Shown: one piece after another, positions 11,679 to 28,189 of the stretch | Layout: the number at the start of each line of letters is the position of its first letter | Numbering within the stretch: the first letter of the stretch is position 1 | From: Enoplolaimus lenunculus | Taxonomy: Eukaryota > Nematoda > Enoplea > Enoplida > Thoracostomopsidae | Assembly: GCA_030248215.1 (NCBI GenBank) | Contig: JASANG010001286.1 | Coordinates: forward strand, 124,001-188,000 | Reading direction: 5' to 3' | Length of the DNA stretch: 64,000 nt | Translations under genes and position numbers: made by a program | The notes under the pieces: model-generated | Told to the model about the DNA's origin: nothing | Databases searched by the model: none | The model's input: only the letters and a program-made list of their open reading frames with translations

Positions 11679-12108
11679 CTGTATTGACCCGAATAAGAGG
11701 GGGTCCCCATTTTGAGTCCGAATCAATTGGAGTCCGTATCCCTAATAAGAGTCCGTGAGCGCATAGAGTCCCTAAGTCCTAATTAGAGTCCATAAATGTC
11801 AGTTAACCCTACTTAATTGTAGCGCATAAATGACTCCAGGACCAAATAATTTGAGTTCGAAACTTTAAAGCATACTTGAATTTTGAAAGTACATTCCGAA
11901 GTATAACCTTGTGTTATCGCCCAAGCTATTGACACAAGACAAACGTTTAATTCAACAGATAGTTGCAGTACCAGACATATATCAGTAACGAAGGGTGGCA
12001 GAGCGTGGGTTCAAAATAAATAATAGTCCGTAACCGAATAACAAGGGGGGAACCCTCTGTAGAGGCCAAATAAATATCGGTCCTCCCCTCTTATTCGGGT
12101 CACTACAG
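11679..12108. mobile_element. TA-target MITE (CTGTAGTGACCCG family), copy 1
   Basis: About 25-bp terminal inverted repeats (CTGTATTGACCCGAATAAGA and its inverse CTTATTCGGGTCACTACAG), TA on both sides, 430 bp. Contains the GAGTCCGTATCCCTAATAAG and ATTATCGCC-type core shared by all copies. Confidence 0.85.
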
Positions 12109-12445
12109 TACATTTACACTGCACTATGGCCGTAATCGCGAGATTTTGTAAACATATGTCGTACTTGGGTTTTGTGAACAGAAATCATACCAAAACGTAT
12201 AAATTTTGGTGCACCCGGTAAACAGGGTGTAACGGAAGTAAAAATAACGGAAACGAATAGTGATCGATGAAAAAAAGGAAACGAAAAACGGATATTGATG
12301 TAATAAAGTTTCAAAGATGAATTTTTTCTGCCAAGGTCACCACAACTGAGAGGTACAACCGGAGGTAACAATACCGAAGCCAGAGGTCAATACAGTTTGC
12401 CGGACCCGAAAGTATGAAGCATTTAGGTAGTTTAAATAATGTGTA

Positions 12446-12640
12446 CAGTAGCGACCCGAATATAAGAGGGCTCTCCACAGGGTACGTTAGTATTCGGTTA
12501 CGGACTGTTATTAATTTTCAACCCGCCCTCCGTCACCCTTCGTTACTGATATATATATTCGGTATTGCAACTATCCGTTGAATTAAATGTTTATTTGTCT
12601 TGTGTCAATGCTTGTGCGATAATGCAAGGCTTAACACAGT
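12446..12640. mobile_element. TA-target MITE, copy 2, truncated
   Basis: Left end CAGTAGCGACCCGAATATAA to the CGATAATGCAAGG core; the other half is missing. Confidence 0.75.
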
Positions 12641-12699
12641 AAAATTTTATCTGCCATTTCTCAGAGTATGAAACCGTAAATAACAGAACCCAGATTTTT

Positions 12700-12975
12700 G
12701 AAAACTAACCGCAAACCAGTTCTATGGAGTCGTGGACTATGTGCAATGCGTTGTTATAAGTTGTTTGACTTTACGCAAATTTTCTGGGGAATTTCGGAAA
12801 TTCTTTCCTCAAAATTGTGACAAAAGTCAATCGAAACGCGCTAAACAGATAAATTTAGCAGAATTATGCAAAATTTTACTACCGAAATTGCCGGAACCGT
12901 CGGCAAAAATTCTAGCGGAGCCGACGGCGATTTCTGCGGACCAGGAGGCGGACCTCCGGTTATGCCCTGTTGTTT
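12700..12975. mobile_element. CAGGGTGCAACCGGAGG-type fragment
   Basis: Right half: GACAAAAGTCAATCGAAACG, GCTAAACAGATAAATTTAGC and CCGGAACCGTCGGC blocks ending GACCTCCGGTTATGCCCTG. The same blocks occur at 14.5-14.87, 31.9, 50.3 and 54.0 kb. Confidence 0.65.
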
Positions 12976-13137
12976 AATATTGGATAATAAATGGCTAGTT
13001 GCCGGAAAAAATTTTAAGCGAAACTGTTGTTAGAAGTTATGCCGCATAAGAACAAGAGCAAGCAAATCAATTTTTGTCAGCTATTTCATTGCATATTAAC
13101 AAAACAATCTAAATCAGTGATTGGTTTCGTTTACAGG

Positions 13138-13358
13138 ATTTCGGGACATGGTCGAAGGTGGGATTATTAGATTTCGATATATTGTCGAAGGTGGGATTTT
13201 GGATTTCGGGATATGGTCGTAGATGGGATTTTGGAGGTTATGGGATTTCGGGATATGAAGGTGGGACTTGACGATTTCGGGATATGGTGGAAGGTGGGAT
13301 TTCGGGAAATCGGTGGAAGGTGGGATTTTGGGATCGGAATATGGTCGAAGGTGGGGTA
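13138..13358 (+). repeat. Minisatellite, GATTTCGGGATATGGTCGAAGGTGG unit
   Basis: About eight imperfect units of 25-30 bp built from GGGATTTCGGGATATGG and TCGAAGGTGGGA. No other copy in the window. Confidence 0.8.
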
Positions 13359-14225
13359 TTCCTAAAGCCTATGCCTAAACCTGTAAGTCTAAACCTAAGT
13401 TTAAGCTTAAGGTTGACCTAGCTGCCAATGTATTTAAAGAACAGGAGCGGAACAGTATTATAAGCATATTTTTAAGCCTAAGCCTAAACCTATGCCATGC
13501 AAAAAAACTAATCTAAAGCTTAAAGCTTACTCTTTCCTAGTCCCACAGAAAAACGTTCCGCCCCTGATCTTTACATGGGCCGATTTAGCCCAAGGTCATT
13601 TAGGATCTAACCAAATGTTTAAGCGAAAAATTTTCAGTTTGTACTATCTTTAAACCAAGTCCTATTCTTATATAAAACATAAGCCTATTAAGCCTATGCC
13701 ATCTATGTTTAAACCAAAGCCTATTTCCAAAACCTACGCGTAAGAATAAGCCTAAGCCAAGGATTTTGTGCAAAGATCTAATTTATGCTTAAACCAGAGC
13801 CTTCTCCTAAAGCCTATGCCTAAACCTAAGCCCAAGCCTGTCTGTAATTTAAACCGGCTCCAAAAGCCTAAGTCCAAGCCTAAGCCTAAACCTAATATTT
13901 AACCTGATAGTTATTTAAGATTTAATCTATGTTTTACCAAAGCCTATTCCTAAAGCCTCAGCCTAAGCCTAGGCCCATGTCTAAAGCCTAAGTCTAAGGC
14001 GTAGCATAAGTCGATGCCTAAGCGTAAGGCATCCCTAAAGTTTATATAAACTTAAGCTTTACGCCAAATCCTGCGCCTAAACGCCCAATTCTTACCTAAA
14101 GCCTAAGACGGAACCTTGCCTAATCCTGAGCCTAAGATTGAGCTTTGCCAATTTCTAGAACTAATCTTGAACCAAAGGATTGTCTAATCCTAAGCCTAAA
14201 GCCTCAGACTAAGCCAACGGAATTG
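13359..14225 (+). repeat. Long degenerate TAAGCC (TTAGGC-like) array
   Basis: Dense CCTAAGCC/CCTAAACC words through about 860 bp, interrupted by unique bits and by a GGCC-family MITE of the same composition. This is far longer than the arrays inside single MITEs here. Confidence 0.75.
13433..13581. mobile_element. GGCC-family MITE with TAAGCC interior
   Basis: TGCCAATGTATTTAAAGAAC left, GATCTTTACATGGGCC right; flanks GACCTAGC and GATTTAGC match 6 of 8. Interior TAAGCATATTTTTAAGCCTA. Confidence 0.65.
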
Positions 14226-14269
14226 CTTGCAATGAATTATTTTGAAATCACAAAGTCCCAAAATTTCAA

Positions 14270-14500
14270 AATCCTACCAAACAAGAGCTGTCAGTTTTTT
14301 GCTGGGACGGTAGGATTTTGGGACGGCAGTGAAGTATATACATAGTCCGCTGTGAGGGCACCCTACCAAAAAAGTTTCATACAAAAGTTGCAAAACGGTG
14401 AACCTAGAAAGTGAACCCGCATCTTTAAAATGAATCACTTCGCGCGCAGCAGCGAATTTTTTTAACATTTTCTGGTAAAGAAGCTGAACCACCAATCCTT
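14270..14500. repeat. Dispersed repeat with AAAAGTTGCAAAA block
   Basis: CATACAAAAGTTGCAAAACG, CATCTTTAAAATG and CGCGAATTTTTTTMACATTTTC recur at 51640-51725; the GGGTACA/CGCAACG part also at 18.45-18.68 kb. Family unknown. Confidence 0.45.
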
Positions 14501-14533
14501 CTTACAATTTGGTCAAAGGAAACCTACGGAACG

Positions 14534-14868
14534 GGGTGCAACCGGAGGTGAACAATACCGGAACAGGAGCCGGAGGTCAATGAAATTTGCCGGAACCGGA
14601 CGTGAGGCGAAATTACAATGATGGTTCATTAGTTAATTTTAGCCAATATCTGCAATATGTTGTTAAGTTGTTTGGTTTTTACGCTAAATTTCGGAAATTC
14701 TTTCCTAAATTTGTGACAAAAGTAAAACGAAACGCGCTAAACAGATAAAAAATTTTGCAGAATTATACAAAATTTTACTACCGACATTCCAGAATCTCCG
14801 GCAAAAATTTTGTGGTAGCCGGAGACCGATTCTCTGCCGAAGCCAGAGGCAGACCTCCGGTTGTACTC
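14534..14868. mobile_element. CAGGGTGCAACCGGAGG-family MITE
   Basis: GGGGTGCAACCGGAGGTGAA to GACCTCCGGTTGTACTCTG. The 30 bp before it (ACAATTTGGTCAAAGGAAAC and CTACGGAAC) recur at 14905-14936 before a second, short copy (14936-15000), a local duplication that carried the insertion point. Confidence 0.7.
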
Positions 14869-15059
14869 TGGTCTGTATGTTTCAGACTAATATTCAATTC
14901 TTGGTACAATTTGGTCAAAGGAAACCTACGGAACAGAGTGCAACCGGAGCCGGAGGTCAACGAAACTTGCCGGAGCCGGACGTGTGGTGAAATTATTTAG
15001 TAAAAATGATGGTTCATTATAGTTAACCGATACAATACAAGTAATACGCTTAGACTGCC

Positions 15060-16090
15060 GATCGTATTCCAACTAGTTGTGCCGAAAGTTCCTTGGTTTA
15101 GGTGCTTTCCGCACGTCAACTATGATGTCCTTAATCCTGTTGTTCTACTAGTCACCAGCTCACGCCGTACAAAACAAAGCAAACTCGACGTGACAAACCC
15201 CGGATACTCCGTAAAACCCCTGTTCACCGTACAAAACCCCAAGAATCCCCAAGTAAACCGTCGAGACTAGCCCCGCTAGAATCGACAACCCCAGAACAAA
15301 CTCCAAATACTCCCCAAGAATCCCCTCACAACATACCCAAGTATCCCCGGCTTCCCCTGGTACTGCCCGAAGGCTCCGCGCTATGCGCTTTTATTGATGA
15401 ACTCCTGCCGCCGGTTTTACCGTAGGCTCACATTTGAGCTACCGTGACTCTATTTCGTTAGATGCCTTTCCGCCTAAGTCGCCCGGTTCAGTATGCAATC
15501 AACTCCGTTAATACAAACGCAAATAACTGCTCCGCTTACTAAGTCAAAACGCCAAAATAATCACAACACATGTTCCGAGTTCAAAAGCCAGAATGAATAT
15601 GGAGGCTGGCTACCCCAGCCCCCATGTGGAATTGATTTGCATAAAATCGAGTGTCCCGGGCGTCTCGGGCCCCTTAGGGACACTCACGTCCACCATTGCC
15701 ATAAAGCAACAACAACATATAAACCCCCCAAACTCCTACCTAAGTGCTTTTAGCACTTTAAGCCTGCAACGATATATATTTAATGGCCACACAGGGCCCC
15801 TGAGTACTAACACTGCGGACACAGCCGCCACGCATAGATTTAATAAACTTTACGCCGTTTAGCAACGCCTTAGCCTAACTTAAGTTCTAAGAGAGACTAG
15901 GCGGAGCCGGGGACTCCCTTAAGGTGTGGTTTAGGATTTGGATTTAGTTTTGTTCCTAAGTTTATTGCTGTCGCCCGTTTCTATTCCTTTTTCCGCCGGT
16001 TTTCACACCTAAAGCTTTGCCAGTTATCAGTCAACTACACCTAAAGGTAGCTAACTGAGTTACCCTGACTACGCCGTCAAATCCGTCAAA
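15060..16090. other. C-rich block of unknown origin
   Basis: About 1 kb with strong C-over-G skew, none of the short words that fill the surroundings, and no long frame. It contains hairpins such as AAGTGC-TTTTA-GCACTT (near 15740) and GTGTCCC..GGGACAC (15651-15685). It resembles structured RNA DNA or an organellar insertion more than a local MITE. I could not match it to a known rRNA. Confidence 0.3.
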
Positions 16091-16336
16091 AATCCGTTTT
16101 TCTCCCCGGTTATCCTTTATTCTCACAATCGTTTAACGATTCTGAGTCCTTTATAACCTCCTGATTCCTTTTCAACTCCTTTTTCCCCAATATTCTCCGT
16201 TTTTCCAAAAATTTTCCTTTTTCCCGACCACACTTACCAAACCAGCGTTGAAACCGTGGAAAACGAAAACTATCTTGCTTGACAAATTTTGCACAACAGA
16301 AAAGATGTTTCACAAGTGTTTGCGACGTCTGACGTA

Positions 16337-16529
16337 CACCGCAAAAAATGGTGAGTTAAATGGACTCTCTTCGAAATAGGCTTTTCCGGATTACACAAAC
16401 TGAGTCAAAGCCTCCGCCAGAGTCAAATTCCACTCACCCTAATCGATCAGTTAATCGAATGTGACTGAGTTAGTTTGTGTAGTCCCGTAAAACCTATTTC
16501 GGAGAGTCAAGTTGACTCACCATTTGTGG
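16337..16529. mobile_element. MITE, CACTGCAAAAAATGGTGAG family, copy 1
   Basis: CACCGCAAAAAATGGTGAGT left, GTTGACTCACCATTTGTGG right, TA flanks. Inner GACTCTCTTCGAAATAGGCT and its inverse. Confidence 0.75.
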
Positions 16530-16637
16530 TAACTTTGCAATATAAATTTACACACCTCCAGGCGCTGCCAAATTATAAAACATTTTGACATGCAAAATTA
16601 AATCTTTCATAAAATCGAAATCGACTTCAGTAAGAAG

Positions 16638-17004
16638 CAGGGTGCAACCGGATATTAATTTACCGGATACCGGGTATCGTATATATTGAAATAATTTATG
16701 TTTCGCTTTTTTAGCGTGCTCAAGGTTTTTGTCTGTTATAAACTTTATAATAGCTGCTGATATACTGAAATAAAATACAAAAATAGCTAACACGTATCGA
16801 AACTTGAACTTCCTGAATTGTCGAAAAATGTAATCGCAGCCAGATATTAAAAACGCTATACTTTGTAAAAAACATTTTATGATATTCGGCACCACAACCG
16901 TAAATATCCCGTATCCGGTAGGTTTATACCGAATACCGGAACCGGATACGGATATCAGTTTTTGTCGGATAGTAAACCGGAACCGGATATCCGGTCACAC
17001 CCTG
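16638..17004. mobile_element. hAT-like MITE, CAGGGTGCAACCGG family
   Basis: CAGGGTGCAACCGGATATTA left, CCGGATATCCGGTCACACCCTG-type right end, flanked by GTAAGAAG and GTAAGAGG (7 of 8). Interior ACCGGATACCGG words near each end. It lies 109 bp downstream of the PSMC1 stop. Confidence 0.85.
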
Positions 17005-17112
17005 GTAAGAGGTCGACTTAATTAATGTCTCTGCAACCCATCAATTATGCAATTATCACTTACAGTTACCGTGTTAATTTCATGAGTTTATGTTAAAGAA
17101 AAATACAGAACA

Positions 17113-22599
<5,487 letters not shown>

Positions 22600-22608
<9 letters not shown>

Positions 22609-23035
22609 CTAAAATACATATCGGTATATGTACACATTGTCAGAACTGCACAGACAGGACAGGATGACCCCTTTCTCCAATCGAGCCTCGGATCTCTCAC
22701 TCGCGAGTCAAGCGCGTTACACATTACACCACGTGGCCGATATTATAATTTTTTCTCTAACATTCTCCCTTCTTTAGATGGTCGTCCCGGACCGCAAATC
22801 TAAACATCTGGATCCATGGGCGCCTACTATTTACAGCCCCAATCTCGGTGGCAAGTACATGTCAGAATTGAACGGTCAGGACGACCCCTTTCTCTGAAAT
22901 ACTGCGCATATACATGGTTCCCCCTAATTTGTTCGAAACGTATGGCCACGTCGGAAATCCAACCTCGGAACTCTTGCTCGCGAATAAAAAGCGCTACACA
23001 TTACACCATGCGGCCGATATTATAATTTGATCTAA
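22600..23035 (-). repeat. Two copies of a second tRNA-derived repeat
   Basis: CGTGGTGTAATGTGTAACGC (near 22717-22740, minus strand) and a matching copy near 22990-23013, each with a degenerate anticodon region (GACTCGCGAG) and an AGATCCGAGG or GGTTGG tail. Related units occur at 52370-52420 and 52620-52690. They lie just upstream of PSMC1 exon 2. Confidence 0.5.
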
Positions 23036-23149
23036 CACTATCCGTGCAGGTGCACGTGTATGCATGTCTTATATGACACGCACAATGCACATACACATGC
23101 TACACCACGTATACTTACACACATTATGCTAACTGTAAGCATGTGAGAC

Positions 23150-23345
23150 ATGCTTGTCCTAGTGCATATGCAATAAATGCAATGCACATTGGGTTGTACG
23201 GTCGACACATATAGTCGACAAAAAACGCAATTGGAGAGGCGGGCTACGTGGCGCAGTGGTAGAGTGCTCGCTTAAAGATCCATACGCTGAGAGTTCGATC
23301 CCCGCTCTAGCCCGCTTTTCCAGCTGCTTAGTAAAAGGTCTGATG
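23150..23345 (+). repeat. tRNA-headed repeat, forward copy
   Basis: A tRNA-like head (23239-23315, GCGGGCT/AGCCCGC ends, TGGCGCAGTGG A box, GTTCGATCC B box) sits between GTCGACACATAT-type and CCAGCTGCTTAGT-type flanks that recur in the three reverse copies at 28.2-29.1 kb. The T stem is not paired as in a true tRNA. Confidence 0.6.
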
Positions 23346-23394
23346 TCCCGGTTCCTACCTAAACTGACAAATTGTACAAAACCGAAATGGCAAA

Positions 23395-26300
23395 GTTGGG
23401 GTCCCGGTTATCGTTCAGCACACCTTACCACCACTAAGCTAACGGCCTGGTGGAACGTTGGAATCAGACGCTTATGCGAATGATCAAACCGTTAACCAGT
23501 TAACACTTGAAAAAATGGGACGATTTCATAAAACCGGTATTATTCGCATATCGCACGTCGGTGCATGCCTCAACCGGACAAACATCATTTTTTCTAGTTC
23601 ATGGTCGCGACCCGGATTTACCGGGCGAAAATTCGATTCATGCTATATTGCATGCTACCGATACGGATAACCATACTAGAAATTTGATTCAAGCGCTCTC
23701 AAAAGCTTGGGAGCAGACAACTAAGCAAATTCAACTAGCACAAACAAAATATAAAAGTTATTTCGACAAACGTGCTAAAACCGAGAATTCGCCATCGGCG
23801 ACATAGTGATAATGAAAAAACGTGAGAAAATTGACGCGAAACGAATAGCTAATAAAATATCCGGGCCATTATTATGGCACTCTTCCCAAATTCAACGGCA
23901 TTGTGATTACGGATTTGACAAGCGGCGATGGACGAATTCGGTCCATTCGAAGCACCGTTCCTACAGTTCCCAGTGGGCACTTCGCCACGGGATGATAGAC
24001 ATCCGTGCCACGCTTTGCTGATGTGAGAGATCCAGTTAAGGAAGCCGTGAAGATTATCCGCGCTTCACGGACAAATGTCCTGTCATTTGATATCGAAGGC
24101 GTCAACCTCGGCGAAGCTGACTTCGAGAAGTTTCACGAGGCCGAGGCCAGACACCTCACAAATCCGAAAGAGGTGAAACATCCAACGGAAACACTTCGGA
24201 TATAACCGTCTGGGTTCGAGTCGTACTGCCCAGACGACTTTCTGCGCGGTGAGCCACGCGGCGGAACCTCAGCGAAATGTCGCGCGCGTACTATTCAAAT
24301 TGGTACAACCGAAGGCGCGACGTTCCTCGTGGACCTGCAACCGTTTGACATGTCCTTCCCGCAGGAACTCTACGAACTCATTGAGGGACGAGAAATTCAT
24401 CAAGTTATGGTGGGATCTCGGGGCAGACAAACGGATGTGGACGGCGTCATATGGCGATGGAACACGAGGTAGCGACCAACCGTTCATCGACGACGTGAAC
24501 ACGTTGGATTTGTAAAGCTTGCATAACTTCTTCTACAGCGTGCGCAAGCTTCGTGCTTGCCTTATCGATTATTTCAACGTCGATAAAAGCGAGACCCCAT
24601 TTGGCAAAGCGTTAATGGGGTACATCCGTAAGCAGCCCCGCGGCGTCGTCATTCTAGATCAATCGGACTCGCATCTAATGAGTCTTATCACATACGCCGG
24701 CTGCGACGTTATGTTGGCGGATGTGGCGGTCGCGATGTTAGTCCGCCATAACAATTTGATTGTAGACAGAACTATTAAACGCCGCGTGTTTCGAGCTCTA
24801 CAGTCAAATTGTTAACCTTGGGCGAATCCAAAAGAAGGATTTGTCTTTGGTTATCAAAGAAGGTGCGTCGACGGAGGTGGTGTTAGCGAGGATATCGAGA
24901 GGTGTATTTCCGGTACACACGACGACAACAAAAGCGCCTAACCGTGGCGTTATACACGTCGATTTAGACGAACCGATGTCGGGAGTGGAAGATTCTCCGG
25001 AACCAGCGACGACGGCAGCAGTTACAACGATACAGTCTGGAAGAGTCTTTCCTGTCTCGACTACGACGTCTGTTGCACCGAACCTGCGGCACCGTGTGCC
25101 GTTGGGTCGGGTGTTCCCTGTAGCGTCGACGTTAGTTTCAGTGACGATATCAATCACTGGAAGTATTGCAACGGCGACGACAACGTTTCGCACCGGAAGT
25201 ATCTTTCCTGTTGTGACTACCAGTTCACCGGTACTCAGCACCGGGACTGGTGTTGTTACAGAGGTTACACCTGTGTTTTTGCGACCTCTGACGGCCACGG
25301 CCACGTCGCAGTCGTTGGCATCCCAATCAACAGCTAGCCGAACATATACGATCGAAGGGTTGACGAAAGAAGCAGCAGATATGTCGGCTGCAACAAGAAA
25401 GGCGGCAGTAACTTCCGCTGCAATACAACCAGTGGCGGGCGGAGTTTACGAAGTGCCGCAGGCGTTGCGAGATTGGAAACAGCGCAGGGCGGTAGCGACC
25501 GAGTCGTCTGTTCAGCAACCGTTCTACACGCCGAGTCCGGTAGCGTATCTGCAGACAGCGATTCCGTTGATTTCATCGGAAACACCGCCGATGATTGTGC
25601 AGTCAGTTTCGCCGTTCGATAACGCAAACACAGTTACAAGAGGAGCTTCGTAAAGTTCGCGAAGTTTACGAAAAAGAAATTTCAGAACAACATCAAGTGA
25701 TACGCCAAAAAGCCGCGATGAACGAGAAGCTCATGGACGATTTGCGGGAGATGATGCGTGCGTTAACGCGCCAAATTAATCAACCATCGGTGGCGTTAAC
25801 GGGTGCTCTACCGGATACACGTGGCGAGGCGGACTCTAGTGTGAAAAGCGTGACTCCGGTTACTTCTGTGCCTAGTACGCAGGTGACTGATGCCATCGTG
25901 ACCGAGTCTAACCGTACAGGCACAAAGGGAAGTAACAGTGGTGAGCACCGCTCCTGGCGTGCTAATGTCCGATAAACCAACAACTACTCGGGCATTAGCA
26001 GCTCCTGGTCGGGAAGAGCGGCGCGCAGTCACTAGCAATCTCGTGTCGGCCGGGCAACCGGGATCGACGGAGGCGGCGCAGCCTTCCCCTAAGGAGGGTG
26101 TCGTGGAGCGGGAAGATGCTCACGAGGCCGGTGCTCCAGTCGAGGAGGCTGGGGGTGACGGATATCATACGTTGGTTCGCTATGGAGCTGCGGGATTGGG
26201 TACTGCGCCGTATTCCATCGTTATGGATCAATCTTATACGGATGACGGTTACTGGAGGGCGCATGACGAATTCAAACGCGAGAACGTGGCGTATATCACA

Positions 26301-27150
26301 GCGCATGCGACAGCACCGAGTGATCCGCGCACAATGCAGATGCTCGGTGAACTGACAGTTCAGATGGAAACTATGCGCAGACGCACGTTGAGGCAATTGA
26401 CGGGTGCGGATCGTGCTGCAATTCGTGACGCAGACGACCGTTACAATCGATCGTTGTAGCATGTTGCGCCTAATGATCATGGTTACTACAACCCGCTTGC
26501 GAACCCTCACGATGACGAATTTTTGCGATTTATGCGCAACTTCGGAGACGACTTTCCAAGGCAAGAGATAGCGGAGGAACGCCGTTTACGGAAGTTTCGA
26601 GATTCGCGGGTCGCGTAGATGGGTAAAGTAACGACTCGGGCGTATCATAGCGAAGATTCGGACGAGTCAATCATTGGACCTGTTCAACGTGAACCGACTC
26701 GGGCCGAAAAGCGCATGGGTTCGTTCGGAACCGATCACGAAAGTAGTTCCCAGGACTCAGACCAGGGGGTTACTAGTCGACGACGTTCGCGCGCGAAGAT
26801 GTTGCGCTATTCTAGTAGCGGCGGGCGAGGTTCTCGGCACCCAGCGTCGCAAGCTAAACAAGCAAATCACGTGATCGTCATGCTAAAGGCGATCGAGGGC
26901 CGATTCACCAGCGGCTGGATTACGGCGCTACTCGTCGTTTTCGGGTACCGCCAGATGAACCGAGCCCATATGACGACCAGCGTGATCGTCCCGATCGTGG
27001 GGAGCGCGAGCAACCTCGTGATTTCTGTGGGCGTGATCAACGTCGGGATGATCGCGATCGACGGCGTGAAGACCGCGGCAAGACCTTAAAAGGAAGTTAT
27101 TATTACAAAGGCCGCAAGGATCGCGATCGTGATCGGCGAAATTGATCTGC
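23395..27150 (+). mobile_element. Decayed Ty3/Gypsy-type LTR retroelement remnant
   Basis: A forward-strand relic of about 3.7 kb. The left part (about 23.43-23.85 kb) carries the C-terminal part of a Gypsy-type integrase. It is followed by further coding remnants: a globular-looking region (24.25-24.80 kb), a Thr/Val-rich open region with four FPV-containing repeats (24.84-25.65 kb), a coiled-coil stretch (25.6-25.95 kb) and a highly basic tail (26.9-27.15 kb). Protease, reverse transcriptase and RNase H are absent and no matching LTR pair was seen. It is broken, with several breaks, and looks old. Coding matter downstream of integrase is unusual and might be a third ORF or a second element's Gag. 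Confidence 0.7.
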
Positions 27151-27911
27151 GAGTGCCTGACAAAGATCTGAAGACGAAGCTTTAAAAATTACATCTTGGA
27201 CTTACAGATCCTGTACATAATGTATATACGTTAAGTATTTCACTTACACTACTTGCCAATGTATTGCTTGTCATTAATAAGCTCACTCAAGTTGCTGGTC
27301 GATGTGCCTTTATGTCGTTTATTATATCTATATGTATAACTATGTCGTTATTGTTATATGCCTGGCAGTGGAATCCAAGAAGATAAATCGAGTGGATGTG
27401 AGCGGTCCCCACCGCTAATCCCTCAACGGTATTAACATAACCGGGTAACGACATACCTGGACTTAAACTATTTCACTCAAGGAATTAACGTAGCAGAAAA
27501 GAACCGGTTTTTGTCTCTGGGAGGAAAACCTAGAATTAAATAAAAGAAGAGGAATATAATGAAATATAATCTGGATTAAAATCTAGTTGTAATATAATTT
27601 TGTATGAGCAAAATGACATGTATTTTGCTCAGTATAATTAATTCTTGTTTGAGTTCCAGATATGTTCATGTTATGTTCAGTTTTGATATCTATCATTCAT
27701 GTCTTTTGTTTTGTTCTGTTTTGTGTTAATTTCCTTGGAGTTAGAAAATGAACCTAGATAGTTTAGAATTCTTAGTTTTGATGAATACTAATTCTGAGTT
27801 AGTTTTCAAGTAATTTAGTTTCTGTTTAGTTTCAACTTAGTTTTCAACTATTAGTCGTTGAAAACTAATCGTATCTTGGTATCAGTAAGTTGCGTATTTT
27901 GTGTTATCATT

Positions 27912-28170
27912 CGTTCTTCGTATTACTACTTACGTTACTTGTTATTACATCTTAATCTGAGTTCTGTTCATTAGCGAGTTCGACGGGCTTCTGAGTTCTA
28001 AATCGGAGATCGAAACCCCTGTTAAGGCTGGAATTGGATGCGTTCTTCGTATTACTACTTACGTTACTTGTTATTAAACCTTAACCTGAGTTCTGTTCAT
28101 TAGCGAGTTCGACGGGCTTCTGAGTTCTAAATCGGAGATCGAAACCCCTGTTAAGGCTGGAATTGGATGA
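27912..28170 (+). repeat. Direct duplication of about 127 bp
   Basis: GTTCTTCGTATTACTACTTA and GAGTTCGACGGGCTTCTGAG occur at 27.91-28.04 kb and again at 28.04-28.17 kb almost unchanged, so the duplication is recent. The 27.15-28.20 kb stretch may be LTR-like sequence of the retroelement, but no second copy is present. Confidence 0.75.
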
Positions 28171-28189
28171 GCTCGCCCAGTCGCCTGAC

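Noticed and set aside
13359-14225. True telomere or nematode origin
   Set aside because: The hexamers are degenerate and interstitial, and the window has OGG1 and a probable BCL9-like gene, which do not fit the well-known nematodes.
16548-16895. 115-codon minus-strand frame
   Set aside because: Lies mostly inside the MITE at 16638-17004 with no domain or splice context.
22990-23013. ATG followed by GT on the minus strand as PSMC1 exon 1
   Set aside because: It lies within a tRNA-derived repeat present in several copies, so the match is probably chance.
23239-23315. Functional tRNA gene
   Set aside because: Good ends and A and B boxes, but the T stem does not pair and near-copies with the same flanks lie at 28.2-29.0 kb, so it is a repeat head.
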